Shown here piece by piece: positions 1-5,734 of a DNA stretch of 6,697 bases. The notes beneath the pieces are model-generated. The model did not search any database. It saw nothing but the letters and a program-made list of their open reading frames with translations, and was not told the DNA's origin. The position numbers were made by a program, and so were the translations under genes. Position 1 is the first letter of the stretch, and every line of letters starts with the position of its first letter. Origin of the DNA: Comamonas sp. (GTDB lineage Bacteria > Pseudomonadota > Gammaproteobacteria > Burkholderiales > Burkholderiaceae_C); contig JAFAIY010000091.1 in assembly GCA_019236485.1 (NCBI GenBank), positions 1-6,697 of the forward strand, written 5' to 3'.

Positions 1-495
1 GAAATCGCCAGCAGCTCATCGCGGATGACCGACATCATCGGCGTCATCGACGGCATTGCTTTCCAGACCAATATCCTGGCGCTGAATGCGGCCGTGGAAG
101 CGGCGCGCGCCGGCGAGCAGGGGCGCGGCTTTGCGGTCGTGGCCAGCGAGGTGCGGGCGCTGGCCCAGCGCAGCGCCAATGCGGCCAAGGAGATCAAGGA
201 GCTGATCGACTCCAGCGCGGGGCGCGTGGAAAGCGGCGCCACGCTGGTGCACAAGACGCGCACCGAGATCGAGGAGGTCGTGGTCCATGTGGAGCAGGTC
301 ACGGCGCTGATCGCCCAGATCAGCGGCGCCACCCACGAGCAGCGCGACGGCATCTCGCAGGCCAATCATTCCATCAACCACCTGGACGCGATCACCCAGC
401 AGAACGCGGCCCTGGTGCAGCAAAACGCCGCGGCCGCGGAGAGCCTGCAGACCCAGACCCGGCAGCTCGACGAGGCCGTCAGCGTGTTCCGCTGA
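1..495 (+). CDS. Methyl-accepting chemotaxis protein, C-terminal signalling part (5' end outside window)
   Basis: This is the C-terminal 164 codons of a chemoreceptor; the reading frame is open from base 1, so the true start lies upstream. The fragment carries the conserved cytoplasmic hairpin tip: [11 protein letters not shown] begins at fragment residue 11, followed by the [21 protein letters not shown] block (about 27-47) and the EVRALAQRS block. This is the region that in the family binds the kinase CheA and the coupling protein CheW at the inner membrane, passing ligand signals to the flagellar motor. The descending helix ends in a [18 protein letters not shown] segment and the protein stops at AVSVFR. 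There is no C-terminal CheR/CheB-tethering pentapeptide of the NWETF kind, so adaptation enzymes probably reach it without that tether. The sensing domain is not in the window, so the ligand cannot be guessed. The gene converges on the phosphoesterase gene, with 21 bases between the stops. Confidence 0.95.
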   Translation, partial: EIASSSSRMTDIIGVIDGIAFQTNILALNAAVEAARAGEQGRGFAVVASEVRALAQRSANAAKEIKELIDSSAGRVESGATLVHKTRTEIEEVVVHVEQVTALIAQISGATHEQRDGISQANHSINHLDAITQQNAALVQQNAAAAESLQTQTRQLDEAVSVFR

Positions 496-516
496 TTCCT
501 GCGCCGGCGTCCGGGC

Positions 517-1593
517 TCAGGCCGCTTGCCCCGCGCCGAAGTTTTCCGACGCGGCCTGCACGCCGTCGTCGAAGACCAGGGTGCGTTCGGGCCAGCGCAT
601 GGCCGCGAGCTTGAAGCGCCGCTGCGGGTCTTCGCCGTTCAGGCGCGCGACCCAGCGGCCGCCGACCGAGTAGTCCACGCAGAACACATTGCCGAGCAGT
701 CCGTGCCAGGACAGCGGCGTGGTGTGGCCGAACAGGTTTTCCGCCTGCGCGCCGTGGGCGGCCGCATCGCCGGGCAGCAGGCGGCGCCAGTAATGGCCGA
801 CGATGACGGCGGTCTCGTCGGCATATTCGTTCCACCAGGCCACGCGCTCCACAAAACGCCATTTGCCGCCCGCATAGAACGGGTCGCGGCATTCGCGCTC
901 CACGCCGGTGGTCAGCACCTTGAGCGGATTGACCATGGCCTTGGCCAGCTCGGTCTCGCTGTGCGCGGCCAGAAAAGGCGGCGGCCACTTCGGATCTTCG
1001 AGGCTGTGGGGCCAGTGCAGCTTTTCCTGGCGCATGCGCTCGGCCACGCGGCTGGCCTGGGCCTGTCGGGCCGCCACGTTCTCGTACTGGTCGTAGATGC
1101 TGCGGGCTCCGCCCGCGGGCAGCTGGCGCGCCATGGCGATCTGCTCGGGCCGCCAGGCCGCGTGGACTATGCGCAGATCCTCGCGTTCCAGGGCTATGGG
1201 CAAGCGGTTGAGCTGGGCCAGCACGGCCGGAGCATCCTGCATGGGCATGTGCGCGAACGGTCCGTACTTGGGCTGGTCGGATTCGCGGCGGCTGCGGAAG
1301 AACCAGCCCGAGCCGTCCTTGGCGTCCTCGCGCAGCAGATTGATCTCGTGGTTGCCCAGCACCGCCGAGGCCTTGCCCGCGGCCAGCATGGGCATGACCA
1401 AGCCCAGCACCGAGGGGCTGTCGGGCCCGCGGTCGCAGAAGTCGCCCACGAAGACCAGGCGGCGGCCGTCGGGGTGATGGCCCTGGTGGTCATAGCCCAG
1501 GTGCCCCAGCAGCTGTTCCAGCGCCTCGGATTCGCCGTGGATATCGCCCACGATATCGAGTGGGCCGGGGGGAAGGGGCTGGACAAGACTCAT
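517..1593 (-). CDS. Calcineurin-like metallophosphoesterase
   Basis: A 358-residue protein with the metal-binding motifs of the calcineurin-like/PPP phosphoesterase superfamily in the expected order: GDIHG (residues 16-20), GDFCDRGPDS (50-59), GNHE (80-83), a VH at 143-144 and a GH at 266-267. In the family these Asp, Asn and His residues hold a two-metal centre that hydrolyses phosphoester bonds. The N-terminal half resembles bacterial PrpE/ApaH-like and PPP-type phosphatases. The segment between about 148 and 262 is longer than in a minimal ApaH and is rich in Trp and charged residues. The substrate (phosphoprotein, dinucleoside polyphosphate or other) cannot be read from the sequence. No signal peptide or membrane segment is visible, so it is probably cytoplasmic. 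The ATG at 1593 sits just ahead of the first motif but has no clear Shine-Dalgarno sequence. It lies 249 bases downstream of folA on the same strand, so co-transcription is possible, but the gap holds a hairpin and a possible promoter of its own. Confidence 0.88.
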   Translation of the reverse strand: MSLVQPLPPGPLDIVGDIHGESEALEQLLGHLGYDHQGHHPDGRRLVFVGDFCDRGPDSPSVLGLVMPMLAAGKASAVLGNHEINLLREDAKDGSGWFFRSRRESDQPKYGPFAHMPMQDAPAVLAQLNRLPIALEREDLRIVHAAWRPEQIAMARQLPAGGARSIYDQYENVAARQAQASRVAERMRQEKLHWPHSLEDPKWPPPFLAAHSETELAKAMVNPLKVLTTGVERECRDPFYAGGKWRFVERVAWWNEYADETAVIVGHYWRRLLPGDAAAHGAQAENLFGHTTPLSWHGLLGNVFCVDYSVGGRWVARLNGEDPQRRFKLAAMRWPERTLVFDDGVQAASENFGAGQAA

Positions 1594-1623
1594 GGATGGA
1601 CGGTGGCGGCGAAGCTCGGTTCA

Positions 1624-1668
1624 GGCACTGAGGTTGGGACGGATGCCGGAGCTCCCAACCGCAGGTGC
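1624..1668. repeat. Imperfect inverted repeat (hairpin) ahead of the phosphoesterase gene
   Basis: GGTTGGGA (1632-1639) pairs perfectly with TCCCAACC (1653-1660). The stem extends outward across one mismatch with CTG (1628-1630) and CAG (1662-1664), and further with GCAC/GTGC if one base is bulged. Inside the loop CGG and CCG can pair around ATG. No T-run follows on either strand, so a standard intrinsic terminator is unlikely. On the minus strand it lies about 30-75 bases before the phosphoesterase start codon, which would place it in the mRNA leader if transcription begins upstream of it. Function is unknown. Confidence 0.6.
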
Positions 1669-1695
1669 GGGACGGGGCCTCAGGCAATGTCTGCC

Positions 1696-1701
1696 ATTAT
1701 C
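1696..1701 (-). promoter_or_regulatory. Possible -10 element for the phosphoesterase gene
   Basis: Read on the minus strand this is GATAAT, five of six bases of the sigma-70 -10 consensus, in one of the few AT-leaning patches of the gap. No good -35 element lies 16-18 bases upstream, so support is weak. If it is used, the transcript would start near 1689 and carry the 1624-1668 hairpin in a leader of roughly 95 bases. Confidence 0.2.
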
Positions 1702-1802
1702 GGTTTGTTGCGTCGCAGCACGCCAGTGGAAAATGTCACGGGACCGACTTGGACGGGACGGAAAATACCCGCCCCATGTACGCGGCCTGGGGAAGCCACA
1801 GA

Positions 1803-1818
1803 GGCCGCTTAAGCGGCC
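1803..1818. repeat. 16-base perfect palindrome downstream of folA
   Basis: GGCCGCTTAAGCGGCC is its own reverse complement; as RNA it could form a six-base-pair GC stem with a TTAA loop. It lies about 25 bases after the folA stop codon. No T-run follows on the minus strand, so it is at best a weak or factor-assisted terminator or an RNA 3' end stabiliser. It could also be a protein binding site or chance in GC-rich DNA. Apart from this palindrome, the 1624-1668 hairpin and the weak -10, I see nothing in the 249-base gap 1594-1842. Confidence 0.4.
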
Positions 1819-1842
1819 GGCGTGGGCGGCGGCTGTCTGGTA

Positions 1843-2343
1843 CTAGTGCTTTTCGTAGCGCACAAAGCTGTAGGGCAGGCCGTTGGCGGCCAGATGGCTG
1901 CTGCGCGAGACCTCCTGCCACTGCGGGTCCAGCGTGGGGGCGTAGGCATCGCCCTCGTAGTCGCGGCCGATCTCGGTCACTTCCACGCTATGGGCCAGGG
2001 GCAGGGCCTGGGCATAGATCTGGGCGCCGCCCATGACCCAGACGTCCGGCGAGATCTGCTGGCCTTGCTCCAGCGCTTCCTCCAGACTCGCGGCGCGCAG
2101 CACCTGGTCCGAGGCCGGCTCGGGCCGCCAGTCGGCCTGGCGCGTGACCACGATATTGGTGCGCCCGGGCAGGGGGCGAAAGCGTGCCGGCAGCGAGTCC
2201 CAGGTCTTGCGTCCCATGACCACGGCGCAGCCCTGGGTGAGCTGCTTGAAGTGCGCCAGATCCTCGGGCAGATGCCAGGGCATGGCGTTGTCCTTGCCGA
2301 TCACGCCGTTGGCGGCGCGCGCATAAATCAGATGAATGGCCAT
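1843..2343 (-). CDS. folA: Dihydrofolate reductase
   Basis: A 166-residue protein close in length to E. coli FolA (159). It reduces 7,8-dihydrofolate to tetrahydrofolate with NADPH in the cytoplasm, supplying one-carbon carriers for purine, thymidylate and methionine synthesis; it is the target of trimethoprim. Visible family features are the N-terminal strand and loop ending in NGVIGKDNAMPWHLPEDL (residues 12-29), with Asp28 at the position of the catalytic acid, the NADPH-binding MGRKTW (43-48), PLPGRTNIVVTR (57-68) and MGGAQIY (104-110), and Thr123 in VTEI. The ATG at 2343 starts exactly at the family's first strand (MAIHLIYA), although no strong ribosome binding site precedes it. It lies 109 bases downstream of thyA on the same strand, the classic thymidylate-cycle pairing. 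I see no resistance-type or mobile-cassette character; it looks like the housekeeping chromosomal copy. Confidence 0.97.
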   Translation of the reverse strand: MAIHLIYARAANGVIGKDNAMPWHLPEDLAHFKQLTQGCAVVMGRKTWDSLPARFRPLPGRTNIVVTRQADWRPEPASDQVLRAASLEEALEQGQQISPDVWVMGGAQIYAQALPLAHSVEVTEIGRDYEGDAYAPTLDPQWQEVSRSSHLAANGLPYSFVRYEKH

Positions 2344-2357
2344 TTTCTCGATAGGTG

Positions 2358-2433
2358 AGCGGCTGGCGCTTGGCAGTATTGGGTTTCAGCAGGTTTTGAT
2401 GCTGAAACCATTGCTGCTCAGGCGCTAGAAGCT
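2358..2433. repeat. Nested inverted repeat filling the thyA-folA gap
   Basis: The core is a perfect 10-base-pair stem, GGTTTCAGCA (2382-2391) with TGCTGAAACC (2400-2409), around an eight-base loop. Outside it, after short unpaired stretches, a second pair of imperfect arms matches: 2358-2376 against 2414-2433, both of the form AGC-two bases-CT(A/G)GCGC followed by GCAG. No T-run follows on either strand, so it is not a textbook intrinsic terminator. The outer arm with its GCGCTAGAAGC end resembles short intergenic repeats I recall from Comamonadaceae genomes; that is memory, not a search. In a thyA-folA transcript it would form a long hairpin between the two genes. Confidence 0.6.
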
Positions 2434-2452
2434 TTGGTTTATATAGCGCAGC

Positions 2453-3277
2453 TCAGACCGCCACGGGCGCCTTGATGCCCGCATGGTGCTGGTACTCCCG
2501 CACCTCGAAGTCCTCGTACTCGTAGTCGAAGATGCTTGAGGGGCGGCGCTTGATGTGCAGCGTGGGGTAGGCGAAGGGCTGGCGGGCCAGCTGGGTCTGC
2601 ACCTGCTCGAAGTGGTTGTTGTAGATATGGCAGTCGCCGCCGGTCCAGATGAAGTCGCCGACCTCCAGATCGCACTGCTGGGCCAGCATATGGGTCAGCA
2701 GCGCATAGCTGGCGATGTTGAAGGGCACGCCCAGGAAGATGTCGGCGCTGCGCTGGTAGAGCTGGCAGCTGAGCTTGCCGTTCGCTACATAGAACTGGAA
2801 GAAGGCATGGCAGGGCATGAGCGCCATCTGGTCCAGCTCGGCCACGTTCCAGGCGCTGACGATGATGCGGCGCGAGTCGGGATTGGCCTTGAGTTGCTGA
2901 ACGACTTCGGCAATCTGGTCGATATGCGTGCCGTCGGCCTTGGGCCAGCTGCGCCACTGCACCCCGTAGACGGGGCCCAGGCCGCCGTCCTCGCGTGCCC
3001 ACTCGTCCCAGATGGTGCAGCCGCGTTCCTGCAGCCATTTCACATTGCTGTCGCCGCGCAGAAACCACAGCAGCTCCAGGATGATGGACTTGAGGTGTAC
3101 CTTCTTGGTGGTCACCAGCGGGAAGCCCTCGTTCAGGTCGAAGCGCATCTGATAGCCAAACACGCTGCGGGTGCCGGTGCCGGTACGGTCGGTCTTGGCC
3201 GCACCGTGCTCGAACACATGGCGCATAAAGGTTTCGTACTGGCAACGCACGGGGCGCAGTGTGGAGGAGGTGTTCAT
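2453..3277 (-). CDS. thyA: Thymidylate synthase
   Basis: A 274-residue cytoplasmic enzyme that methylates dUMP to dTMP using 5,10-methylene-tetrahydrofolate as carbon and hydride donor, releasing dihydrofolate. All signature residues of the ThyA family are present: DRTGTGT with Arg31, Glu68, Trp90, the phosphate-binding pair Arg136-Arg137, the catalytic nucleophile Cys156 in [16 protein letters not shown] (175-179), Asn187 in VPFNIASY and His217/Tyr219 in [10 protein letters not shown]. The C-terminus ends in IKAPVAV, the usual closing segment. The ATG at 3277 adds about ten residues relative to E. coli ThyA (264 residues) and has no good ribosome binding site. A GTG at codon 10 would fit E. 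coli better but is also poorly preceded, so the start is uncertain by a few residues. The product feeds FolA, encoded next on the same strand. Confidence 0.98.
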   Translation of the reverse strand: MNTSSTLRPVRCQYETFMRHVFEHGAAKTDRTGTGTRSVFGYQMRFDLNEGFPLVTTKKVHLKSIILELLWFLRGDSNVKWLQERGCTIWDEWAREDGGLGPVYGVQWRSWPKADGTHIDQIAEVVQQLKANPDSRRIIVSAWNVAELDQMALMPCHAFFQFYVANGKLSCQLYQRSADIFLGVPFNIASYALLTHMLAQQCDLEVGDFIWTGGDCHIYNNHFEQVQTQLARQPFAYPTLHIKRRPSSIFDYEYEDFEVREYQHHAGIKAPVAV

Positions 3278-3489
3278 GGTGCTATCGGAAGGCGGAGCAG
3301 GGCAGCGTACACGACGCCGGGCCGCTCTTGAATGGGGGCAGGCACGTAGTGCCGCGACAGGTCAAGTGTGCCATGGCTGAAAGGCTTGAAGGACGGGCCC
3401 GGATCAAACACCCATGGCCTGCGCGGTAAGTCTGGAGCCGCGCTGGCTGCAACTGCACAATAAGCATTGTTTGAAAGGAGAGTTTGTTC
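3278..3489. promoter_or_regulatory. Divergent intergenic region between thyA and the lipoprotein gene
   Basis: About 210 bases without a gene, so it should hold both promoters. On the minus strand TTGACC (3360-3365) is a good -35 match, but no convincing -10 follows at the right spacing. A short dyad GGCAC-GTA-GTGCC lies at 3341-3353. On the plus strand CACAAT (3456-3461) is a fair -10 candidate without a good -35. It overlaps the dyad ACAAT-AAGC-ATTGT (3457-3470), close to the start of the lipoprotein gene. None of these sites is strong. Confidence 0.3.
3475..3480 (+). promoter_or_regulatory. Ribosome binding site of the lipoprotein gene
   Basis: AAGGAG is a near-perfect Shine-Dalgarno core nine bases before the ATG at 3490. 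It decides that start over the in-frame TTG at 3484, which would be too close. It is the clearest ribosome binding site in the window. Confidence 0.75.
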
Positions 3490-4080
3490 ATGTCACGCAC
3501 TCTTGTAAACGCCACCGCCTGCGCGCTGGCCTGTGCAGCCTTGCTGGCCGCCTGTGACAAGACCAAGACGCCTGCGCCCACCACCGCAGCCTCTACCCCG
3601 GCCTCGGCCGGCGATACGCCCAAGCCGCAGCAAAGCGCCGAAGCCGCGCCGGCCCAGCCCGCGGCTGCGATCAAGCAGGTCCGCGTGCTCCATGTGGCCA
3701 AGCAGGGCGAGGAGGGCCTGGGCAGCCTCAAGACGCTGGAAGGCAAGTACCGCTGGGATGGGGTGGACTATCTGCAGCAAGGCGTGCTCGCCGGGCGGCT
3801 CAAGGCCCTGGTGGGAGAGCAGTACGACACGCTGCTCAAGAATCTGCAGACCGTGGGGCCGCTCGAGCCCCAGGGCGAGCTGTTCTATGTGCTGGGCAAC
3901 CGCCAGCACCAGGGCGGCGAGGAAATGGCAGCCGTGGTGATTGACCCCGTGCGCAACGGCCTGCGCGTCTGGTTGCTCAGCGAGGGCAAGCAGACCATGT
4001 TCACCGATGTGGATGGCGCAGAAATCTCCTGGCCCAGCGCCGTGGAGACCACGTTCCGCAATATCGCAGTCCCTCAGTAA
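3490..4080 (+). CDS. Putative lipoprotein of unknown function
   Basis: A 196-residue protein I cannot assign to a family. The N-terminus is a lipoprotein signal: Arg3, a hydrophobic stretch (about 8-21) and the lipobox LLAAC with Cys22 as the expected lipidated residue. Residue +2 is Asp23 and +3 is Lys24; in E. coli Asp at +2 retains lipoproteins in the inner membrane, so this one may not be sent to the outer membrane. Residues 25-60 form an Ala/Pro/Thr-rich linker, probably flexible. The rest (about 62-196) looks like one soluble domain with mixed helix and strand, no Cys and no obvious catalytic motif. A central GELFYVLGNRQHQGGEEMAA stretch is followed by a hydrophobic strand (VWLL) and a closing WPSAVETTF helix. 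It stands alone between a divergent thyA and a convergent dehydrogenase gene, with its own ribosome binding site and terminator, so it is likely a single-gene transcript. Confidence 0.85.
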   Translation: MSRTLVNATACALACAALLAACDKTKTPAPTTAASTPASAGDTPKPQQSAEAAPAQPAAAIKQVRVLHVAKQGEEGLGSLKTLEGKYRWDGVDYLQQGVLAGRLKALVGEQYDTLLKNLQTVGPLEPQGELFYVLGNRQHQGGEEMAAVVIDPVRNGLRVWLLSEGKQTMFTDVDGAEISWPSAVETTFRNIAVPQ

Positions 4081-4090
4081 AGGTCTGGCT

Positions 4091-4141
4091 GCGCCCAGAA
4101 AAAAGCCCTGCAATCCATTGCAGGGCTTTTCTATTGGGCGC
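4091..4141. terminator. Two-way intrinsic terminator between convergent genes
   Basis: A perfect 13-base-pair stem, AAAAGCCCTGCAA (4101-4113) with TTGCAGGGCTTTT (4118-4130), closes on a four-base loop TCCA. GCGCCC (4091-4096) and GGGCGC (4136-4141) form an additional outer clamp. On the plus strand the stem ends in TTTT, serving the lipoprotein gene that stops at 4080. On the minus strand it ends in six T, serving the dehydrogenase gene that stops at 4149. The minus direction has the longer T-run. Confidence 0.92.
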
Positions 4142-4148
4142 AACAGGA

Positions 4149-5591
4149 TCAGCCGCGCGCCAGCACCACGCCCGGGTTCATGATGCCCTGCGGGTCCAGT
4201 GCCTGCTTGATGGCGCGCATCATCTGCAGGGCAACGGGAGACTGGTATTTTTCGAGCTTGTCCGTCTTGAGCGCACCCACGCCATGCTCGGCCGAGAACG
4301 AGCCGCCGAAGGCATCCACGGCCTCATAGACCAGATGGTTGACCAGGGCTTCCTTGTCGCGCAGAAAGGCCTTGCCGTCCTCGCCTTCGGGCACCTGCAC
4401 GTTGTAGTGCAGATTGCCGTCGCCCAGATGGCCGAAGTTGACCAGGCGCACGCCGGGAATCTCGCGCTTGAGCACGGCGTCGGCATGCTCGACAAAAGCG
4501 GGAATGCGCGAGGCCGCGACCGAGATATCGTGCTTGATGTTCAGGCCTTCCTCGGCCTGGGCCAGGGGAATGCTTTCGCGGATATGCCAGAGCTCATGGG
4601 CCTGGCTCAGGTTCTCGGCCACCACGGCGTTGACCACGCAGCCGTCTTCAAAGGCCAGCTCCAGCAGATGCTCGAAGCGCAGGCGCGCATGCTGTTCGGA
4701 CTCGCTGTCGCTGTTCTCCAGCAGCACGCAGTAAGGCGCGCTGTCGCCCATGTCGGCCCCCTTTTCAGTGAACGGCACGCGCAGCTGCGGCATATGCTTG
4801 ACGACCAGCGACAGCGCAAACTGGCCCATGACCTCGAAGCCCGTCAGGCCCGCGCCCAGATGCTGGTGCGCCATGCCTAGCAGGCGCACGGCCGCTGCCA
4901 TGGACGGCACGGCCGCAAAGGCCGTGAGCTGGGCCGCGGGTTGCGGGAACAGCTTCATGGTGGCGGCCGTGATGATGCCCAGCGTGCCTTCGCTGCCTAT
5001 GAACAGGTCACGCAGGTCGTAGCCGGTGTTGTCCTTGCGCAGGCCCTTGAGGCCGTCCCAGATCTCGCCCTGGGGCGTGACGACTTCCAGACCCAGACAC
5101 AGATCACGGGTATTGCCGTAGCGCACCACCTGGGTGCCGCCGGCGTTGGTGCCCAGATTGCCGCCAATCGTGCAGCTGCCTTCGGCGGCCAGCGACAGCG
5201 GGAATAGCAGGCCTTGCTGGTCTGCCTGCTCCTGCAGGTTCTGCAAAATGCAGCCGGCTTCGACGGTGAAGGTCAGATTGTCCTTGTCGATATGGCGCAC
5301 GGCATTCAGGCGCGTGAGGCTGAGCACGATCTGCTGACCCGTCTGATCAGGCGTGGAGCCTACCGACAGGCCGGTGTTGCCGCCCTGGGGCACTATCTGC
5401 ACGCCGGCAGCAGCGCAGGCCTTGACCACGCCGGCCACTTCGGCCGTGTTGCCGGGGCGCACCACGGCCAGGGCCTTGCCATGCACGCGCTTGCGCCAGT
5501 CCTGCTCGTAGGCGCTCAGATCGCCGTCGGTCAGCACGTGGGTGGCGCCGACGATCTGGCGCAGGGAATCAAGCAAGGCGGTGGAAGTCAT
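4149..5591 (-). CDS. FAD-linked D-2-hydroxyacid dehydrogenase (D-2-hydroxyglutarate/D-lactate/GlcD type)
   Basis: A 480-residue flavoenzyme of the FAD-linked oxidase family (FAD_binding_4 plus FAD-oxidase_C), which oxidises a D-2-hydroxyacid to the 2-oxoacid. The FAD part shows PQGGNTGLSVGS (residues 68-79), GCTIGGNLGTNAGG-type loop (about 138-152), RYGNTRD (157-163) and LRKDNTGYDL...FIGSEGTLG (184-205). The C-terminal part has HLGDGNLH (388-395) and EHGVG (435-439); in D-2-hydroxyglutarate dehydrogenases the two His and the Glu of these motifs hold a metal near the substrate. The RKDNTGYDL and HLGDGNLH blocks make me favour the D-2-hydroxyglutarate dehydrogenase branch, with D-lactate dehydrogenase or glycolate oxidase GlcD as alternatives. 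No iron-sulphur domain is fused and no GlcE/GlcF neighbour is visible, which argues against a glycolate oxidase complex. The ATG at 5591 gives the usual length; its ribosome binding site is poor. The divergent LysR gene is its likely regulator. Confidence 0.93.
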   Translation of the reverse strand: MTSTALLDSLRQIVGATHVLTDGDLSAYEQDWRKRVHGKALAVVRPGNTAEVAGVVKACAAAGVQIVPQGGNTGLSVGSTPDQTGQQIVLSLTRLNAVRHIDKDNLTFTVEAGCILQNLQEQADQQGLLFPLSLAAEGSCTIGGNLGTNAGGTQVVRYGNTRDLCLGLEVVTPQGEIWDGLKGLRKDNTGYDLRDLFIGSEGTLGIITAATMKLFPQPAAQLTAFAAVPSMAAAVRLLGMAHQHLGAGLTGFEVMGQFALSLVVKHMPQLRVPFTEKGADMGDSAPYCVLLENSDSESEQHARLRFEHLLELAFEDGCVVNAVVAENLSQAHELWHIRESIPLAQAEEGLNIKHDISVAASRIPAFVEHADAVLKREIPGVRLVNFGHLGDGNLHYNVQVPEGEDGKAFLRDKEALVNHLVYEAVDAFGGSFSAEHGVGALKTDKLEKYQSPVALQMMRAIKQALDPQGIMNPGVVLARG

Positions 5592-5695
5592 GGCAAACAG
5601 GCCGCAGCGATGGCGGCAGTGAGGGAAAACAGAAGGAAATCCTAAGCCACGCTAGGTGCTGCGGCAGGAAAACCATGAAGCCGCAAGCGTAGAAC
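5592..5695. promoter_or_regulatory. Leader/promoter side of the dehydrogenase gene
   Basis: The divergent gap between the dehydrogenase start and the regulator. An eight-base inverted repeat GCCGCAGC (5601-5608) / GCTGCGGC (5658-5665) is separated by 49 bases and could be chance in GC-rich DNA. Read on the minus strand, TAGGAT near 5640 is a fair -10 without a clear -35. No gene is visible here. Confidence 0.25.
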
Positions 5696-5704
5696 ATGGC
5701 AGAC

Positions 5705-5719
5705 TTCGGGGCAATCGAA
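5705..5719. promoter_or_regulatory. Candidate LysR-type operator (T-N11-A dyad)
   Basis: TTCG (5705-5708) and CGAA (5716-5719) form a perfect dyad around seven bases, giving TTC-N9-GAA and therefore the T-N11-A pattern typical of LysR-family boxes. A second dyad, GAAAT-AA-ATTTC (5717-5728), abuts it in an AT-rich patch that stands out from the GC-rich surroundings. The position between a LysR gene and its divergent neighbour is where such regulators usually bind, both to repress themselves and to activate the target. Short dyads of this kind do arise by chance, so this is a candidate only. Confidence 0.4.
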
Positions 5720-5734
5720 ATAAATTTCTTGGTT

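Noticed and set aside
1636..1761. GGGACGG repeated three times (1636, 1669, 1755) in the folA-phosphoesterase gap
   Set aside because: Seven-base, irregularly spaced and unsurprising in GC-rich DNA; no consistent flank that would suggest an operator array.
526..1812. 428-codon open frame on + opposite the phosphoesterase gene
   Set aside because: It mirrors the phosphoesterase gene in a GC-rich antisense frame, shows no family motif, and is His/Gly/Ala/Val-rich as expected of an antisense shadow. The minus-strand protein has a full set of metal-binding motifs.
2555..3331. 258-codon open frame on + opposite thyA
   Set aside because: Antisense shadow of a gene with all thymidylate synthase signature residues; no recognisable domain of its own.
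3373..3429. Possible 18-residue small ORF starting MAERLEGR ahead of the lipoprotein gene
   Set aside because: It has no good ribosome binding site, ends well before the lipoprotein's own strong site, and nothing beyond an open frame supports it.
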